Below are positions 62,043 to 64,000 of a stretch of 64,000 nt of DNA, piece after piece (the stretch's first letter is position 1; each line of letters starts with the position of its first letter). The notes below the pieces were generated by a model. It had not been told where the DNA came from and did not search any database. It saw only the letters and a program-made list of their open reading frames with translations. Both the position numbers and the translations under genes were made by a program. Source of the stretch: Corynebacterium pseudogenitalium (lineage in GTDB: Bacteria > Actinomycetota > Actinomycetes > Mycobacteriales > Mycobacteriaceae); assembly GCF_024453815.1 (NCBI RefSeq), contig NZ_CP072934.1:992001-1056000 (forward strand), read 5' to 3'.

Positions 62043-62142
62043 ATCCATAACCTAATCGACCTGCGCAGGGCTGTCGTCATGCCTGGGTATGATTCGGCGT
62101 ACGCTTTTCTTCTCCTCCTGCTCGCGGGTACACTTCCGCCAC

Positions 62143-63234
62143 ATGCGAGTTTTAGTGGCGATGAGTGGAGGCGTGGACAGCTCAGTGGCCGCTGCACGCC
62201 TTGTCCAAGCTGGCCACGACGTTGTGGGCGTGCACCTGGCGCTCTCGCAGGACCCGCAGGCCACCAGAGAGTCGGCACGCGGGTGTTGCTCGCTGGAGGA
62301 TTCTGCGGACGCTCGACGTGTGTGCGACAAACTCGGGATTCCATTTTATGTGTGGGACTTTTCCGATCGCTTTAAAGCCGAGGTCATTGATAATTTCGTG
62401 TGGTCGTACGAGCATGGTGAGACCCCGAATCCATGCCTGCGATGCAACGAGAAAATCAAGTTTGCTGCCTTGCTTGAGCGCGCTGTCGCGCTTGGGTTCG
62501 ACGCGATCGCTACCGGCCATTACGCAACTATCGACGAAGACGGGAACCTGCGGCGCTCGGTGGACCCGCTGAAAGACCAGTCTTATGTGTTGGGAGTGCT
62601 GACGCGTGATGAGCTTGACAAGTGCATCTTCCCAGTCGGTGATACGGAAAAACCTCAGATTCGTGAGGAGGCGGCAGCGTTCGGGTTCGCTACCGCTCAG
62701 AAGCCGGACTCCTACGATATTTGCTTTATCCCGGACGGCAACACCCAGGCATTTTTGGGTAGGTCCATCGGTATGCGCCCAGGAATCGTGCGCGATCAGG
62801 ACGGCACCGAGCTCAAAGAGCACGACGGCGCGTTCCAGTACACCATCGGACAGCGCCGCGGCCTCAACCTTCGCGTGCCAGCCCAGGACGGAAAGCCGCG
62901 CTACGTCACCGATGTCGACGCCACCACGGGCACGGTTACTGTCGGGCCGCGCGAAGCGCTCAAAGTCTGGCAGATCGACGCAGACCGCCTGAAAGTACTG
63001 CATCCGGCGATGCAAGGTGAGTTCGCGGCCAATGTACAGATCCGTGCGCACGGCGGGGTCGTCGCCTGCCACGCACGCGTTGAGGGCAACAGCATGCATC
63101 TCGAGTTGGAGACGCCCCTGGAGGGAGTCGCGCGAGGGCAGGCTGCCGTGCTGTACTTGCCTGACCCGGACGGGCGCGGTGACGTGGTGCTGGGGTCCGG
63201 CACGATTTGTGGGACTTCGAGCGTGCAACCATGA
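62143..63234 (+). CDS. mnmA: tRNA-specific 2-thiouridylase MnmA
   Basis: Thiolates U34 of Lys/Glu/Gln tRNAs using sulfur from the cysteine desulfurase. 363 residues from ATG 62143. PP-loop motif M-S-G-G-V-D-S-S at 7-14, nucleophile C98 in P-N-P-C-L-R-C-N and partner C194 in D-I-C-F-I-P. TACACT is 8 nt before the ATG, fitting a leaderless mRNA; the longer in-frame start is rejected. The next gene overlaps its stop as ATGA. Confidence 0.95.
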   Translation: MRVLVAMSGGVDSSVAAARLVQAGHDVVGVHLALSQDPQATRESARGCCSLEDSADARRVCDKLGIPFYVWDFSDRFKAEVIDNFVWSYEHGETPNPCLRCNEKIKFAALLERAVALGFDAIATGHYATIDEDGNLRRSVDPLKDQSYVLGVLTRDELDKCIFPVGDTEKPQIREEAAAFGFATAQKPDSYDICFIPDGNTQAFLGRSIGMRPGIVRDQDGTELKEHDGAFQYTIGQRRGLNLRVPAQDGKPRYVTDVDATTGTVTVGPREALKVWQIDADRLKVLHPAMQGEFAANVQIRAHGGVVACHARVEGNSMHLELETPLEGVARGQAAVLYLPDPDGRGDVVLGSGTICGTSSVQP

Positions 63235-64000
63235 CGGCGTTCGGCCTCGGGGAGTTGCCCGGCACAGACCTCGTCACTGCCGCGGACGTTGTGCTTTCAG
63301 AATCACCGCTGCCACACATTCCACAGCTGCCAGAGCGTGGGATCGGGAGTGACCTGATTGGGCGAACAGCCGCGTTGCTCGACATTCCCATCGACCGCGG
63401 CCCGCGCGGATGGCGCGTTGGCACCCAGCACCGGGCGGTGCGTGACCAGATGGATCGCGACCTGGATGTCCTGGAATCGCTGTGGGCCGGCAAGCTCGAT
63501 GCGATCAAAGTCCAGGTTGTCGGTCCTTGGACACTTGCAGCAGAAATTGAGATGCGCAATGGACACCGCATGATCACGGACACTGGTGCGCTGCGGGATG
63601 TGACCGAGGCGCTTGCACAGGCTATTGACGATCATCGAGAAGATGTGGGGCGTCGATTAGCTCCGACAGTGCTGCAAATCGACGAGCCAAGCCTCGACGC
63701 CGTGATGAGAGGCTCACTGCGTGGTGCGACTGATGCCGAACGCATCCCGGCATACCCAGAACCGGAGGAGCGCCTCGCAGGCTTTGGTAAGTACCTACTC
63801 CACGCGCCAATGATGATCAACGTCCCTTGGCAGACCGTAGACCTTGCGGACCTACAATCAACCGCCGAAAAAGACCGCTTTGCGCAACTGCTCGATCGCG
63901 GCAGCCGCTTCGCGCTTGCACCCATGCGGCCAAGGGATGTGTGGAACGTGCTCGACGAACTCCAAACCGACCCTGAGGCCTGCAGCTTCGACGTGTGGGC
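63231..64000 (+). CDS. MetE-like (cobalamin-independent methionine synthase family) protein, 3' end outside window
   Basis: Open frame from ATG 63231 (overlapping the mnmA stop as ATGA) to the window edge, 256 codons. The sequence matches the TIM barrel of the methionine synthase family, for example V-V-G-P-W-T near 97-102 and L-Q-I-D-E-P-S near 148-154, as in MetE (Q-I-D-E-P). Its size and position next to mnmA match the actinobacterial short paralogue (Rv3015c type), whose function is unproven. It probably lacks the MetE N-terminal barrel. Confidence 0.78.
   Translation, partial: MTAFGLGELPGTDLVTAADVVLSESPLPHIPQLPERGIGSDLIGRTAALLDIPIDRGPRGWRVGTQHRAVRDQMDRDLDVLESLWAGKLDAIKVQVVGPWTLAAEIEMRNGHRMITDTGALRDVTEALAQAIDDHREDVGRRLAPTVLQIDEPSLDAVMRGSLRGATDAERIPAYPEPEERLAGFGKYLLHAPMMINVPWQTVDLADLQSTAEKDRFAQLLDRGSRFALAPMRPRDVWNVLDELQTDPEACSFDVW

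Overview
The window looks like a chromosomal segment of a Corynebacterium-type actinobacterium. Three things point there: gene order (argS-lysA, hom-thrB, narKGHJI, rho-prfA-prmC-sua5-wecA, atpIBEFHAGDC, nucS, glgB/glgE, cysteine desulfurase, mnmA), a long disordered insertion in Rho, and many starts that look leaderless (a TANNNT -10 element 6-8 nt before ATG). The species cannot be fixed from the sequence alone. No rRNA, tRNA, CRISPR array, transposase or phage gene was recognised.

Layout. 1-6.6 kb: a truncated L-lactate permease gene, then argS-lysA and hom-thrB (arginyl-tRNA synthetase and the aspartate-family amino acids). 6.6-25.4 kb: a self-contained nitrate-respiration and molybdenum-cofactor island. 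It holds moeZ, moaE, a moaB/mog gene, moeA, moaD, a fused modBC, modA, narKGHJI, a second mog-type gene, mobA, moaC, a second moeA and moaA. Together these cover molybdate uptake, the route from GTP to bis-MGD, nitrate/nitrite transport and the membrane nitrate reductase. 25.4-27.2 kb: an acyl-CoA synthetase. 27.2-33.5 kb: rho (with a structured leader), prfA, prmC, a Sua5-type gene, wecA and atpI. 34-41.2 kb: the F1Fo ATP synthase operon, closed by a strong terminator. 41.3-52.6 kb: conserved actinobacterial genes, namely a DUF2550 protein, mismatch endonuclease NucS, a small CxxC protein, a thiamine-binding-type protein, a thioredoxin-fold/TPR protein without CXXC, glgB/glgE (convergent to the preceding block), an ABC ATPase, a NUDIX protein, a methyltransferase-fold protein and a cysteine desulfurase.

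52.6-62.1 kb is an accessory block between the cysteine desulfurase and mnmA, two genes that serve the same tRNA 2-thiolation pathway. It carries a secreted, membrane-anchored metzincin protease behind a 0.6-kb operator-rich upstream region, a secreted GH25 muramidase with an unusual C-terminal extension, a spermidine-synthase-like protein, and a five-gene run for a NarL-type two-component system plus an ABC-2 exporter resembling peptide-antibiotic self-protection transporters. It is the least ordinary part of the window. 62.1-64 kb: mnmA and the 5' part of a MetE-like gene running off the end.

The strongest hunt results are the repeated operator motifs upstream of the protease, the protease/muramidase pair, a terminator for the muramidase gene embedded in the opposing coding sequence, the recurrent leaderless-start signature, a 16-bp perfect palindrome over the glgE promoter, and the loss of the zinc-binding cysteines in MoeZ.
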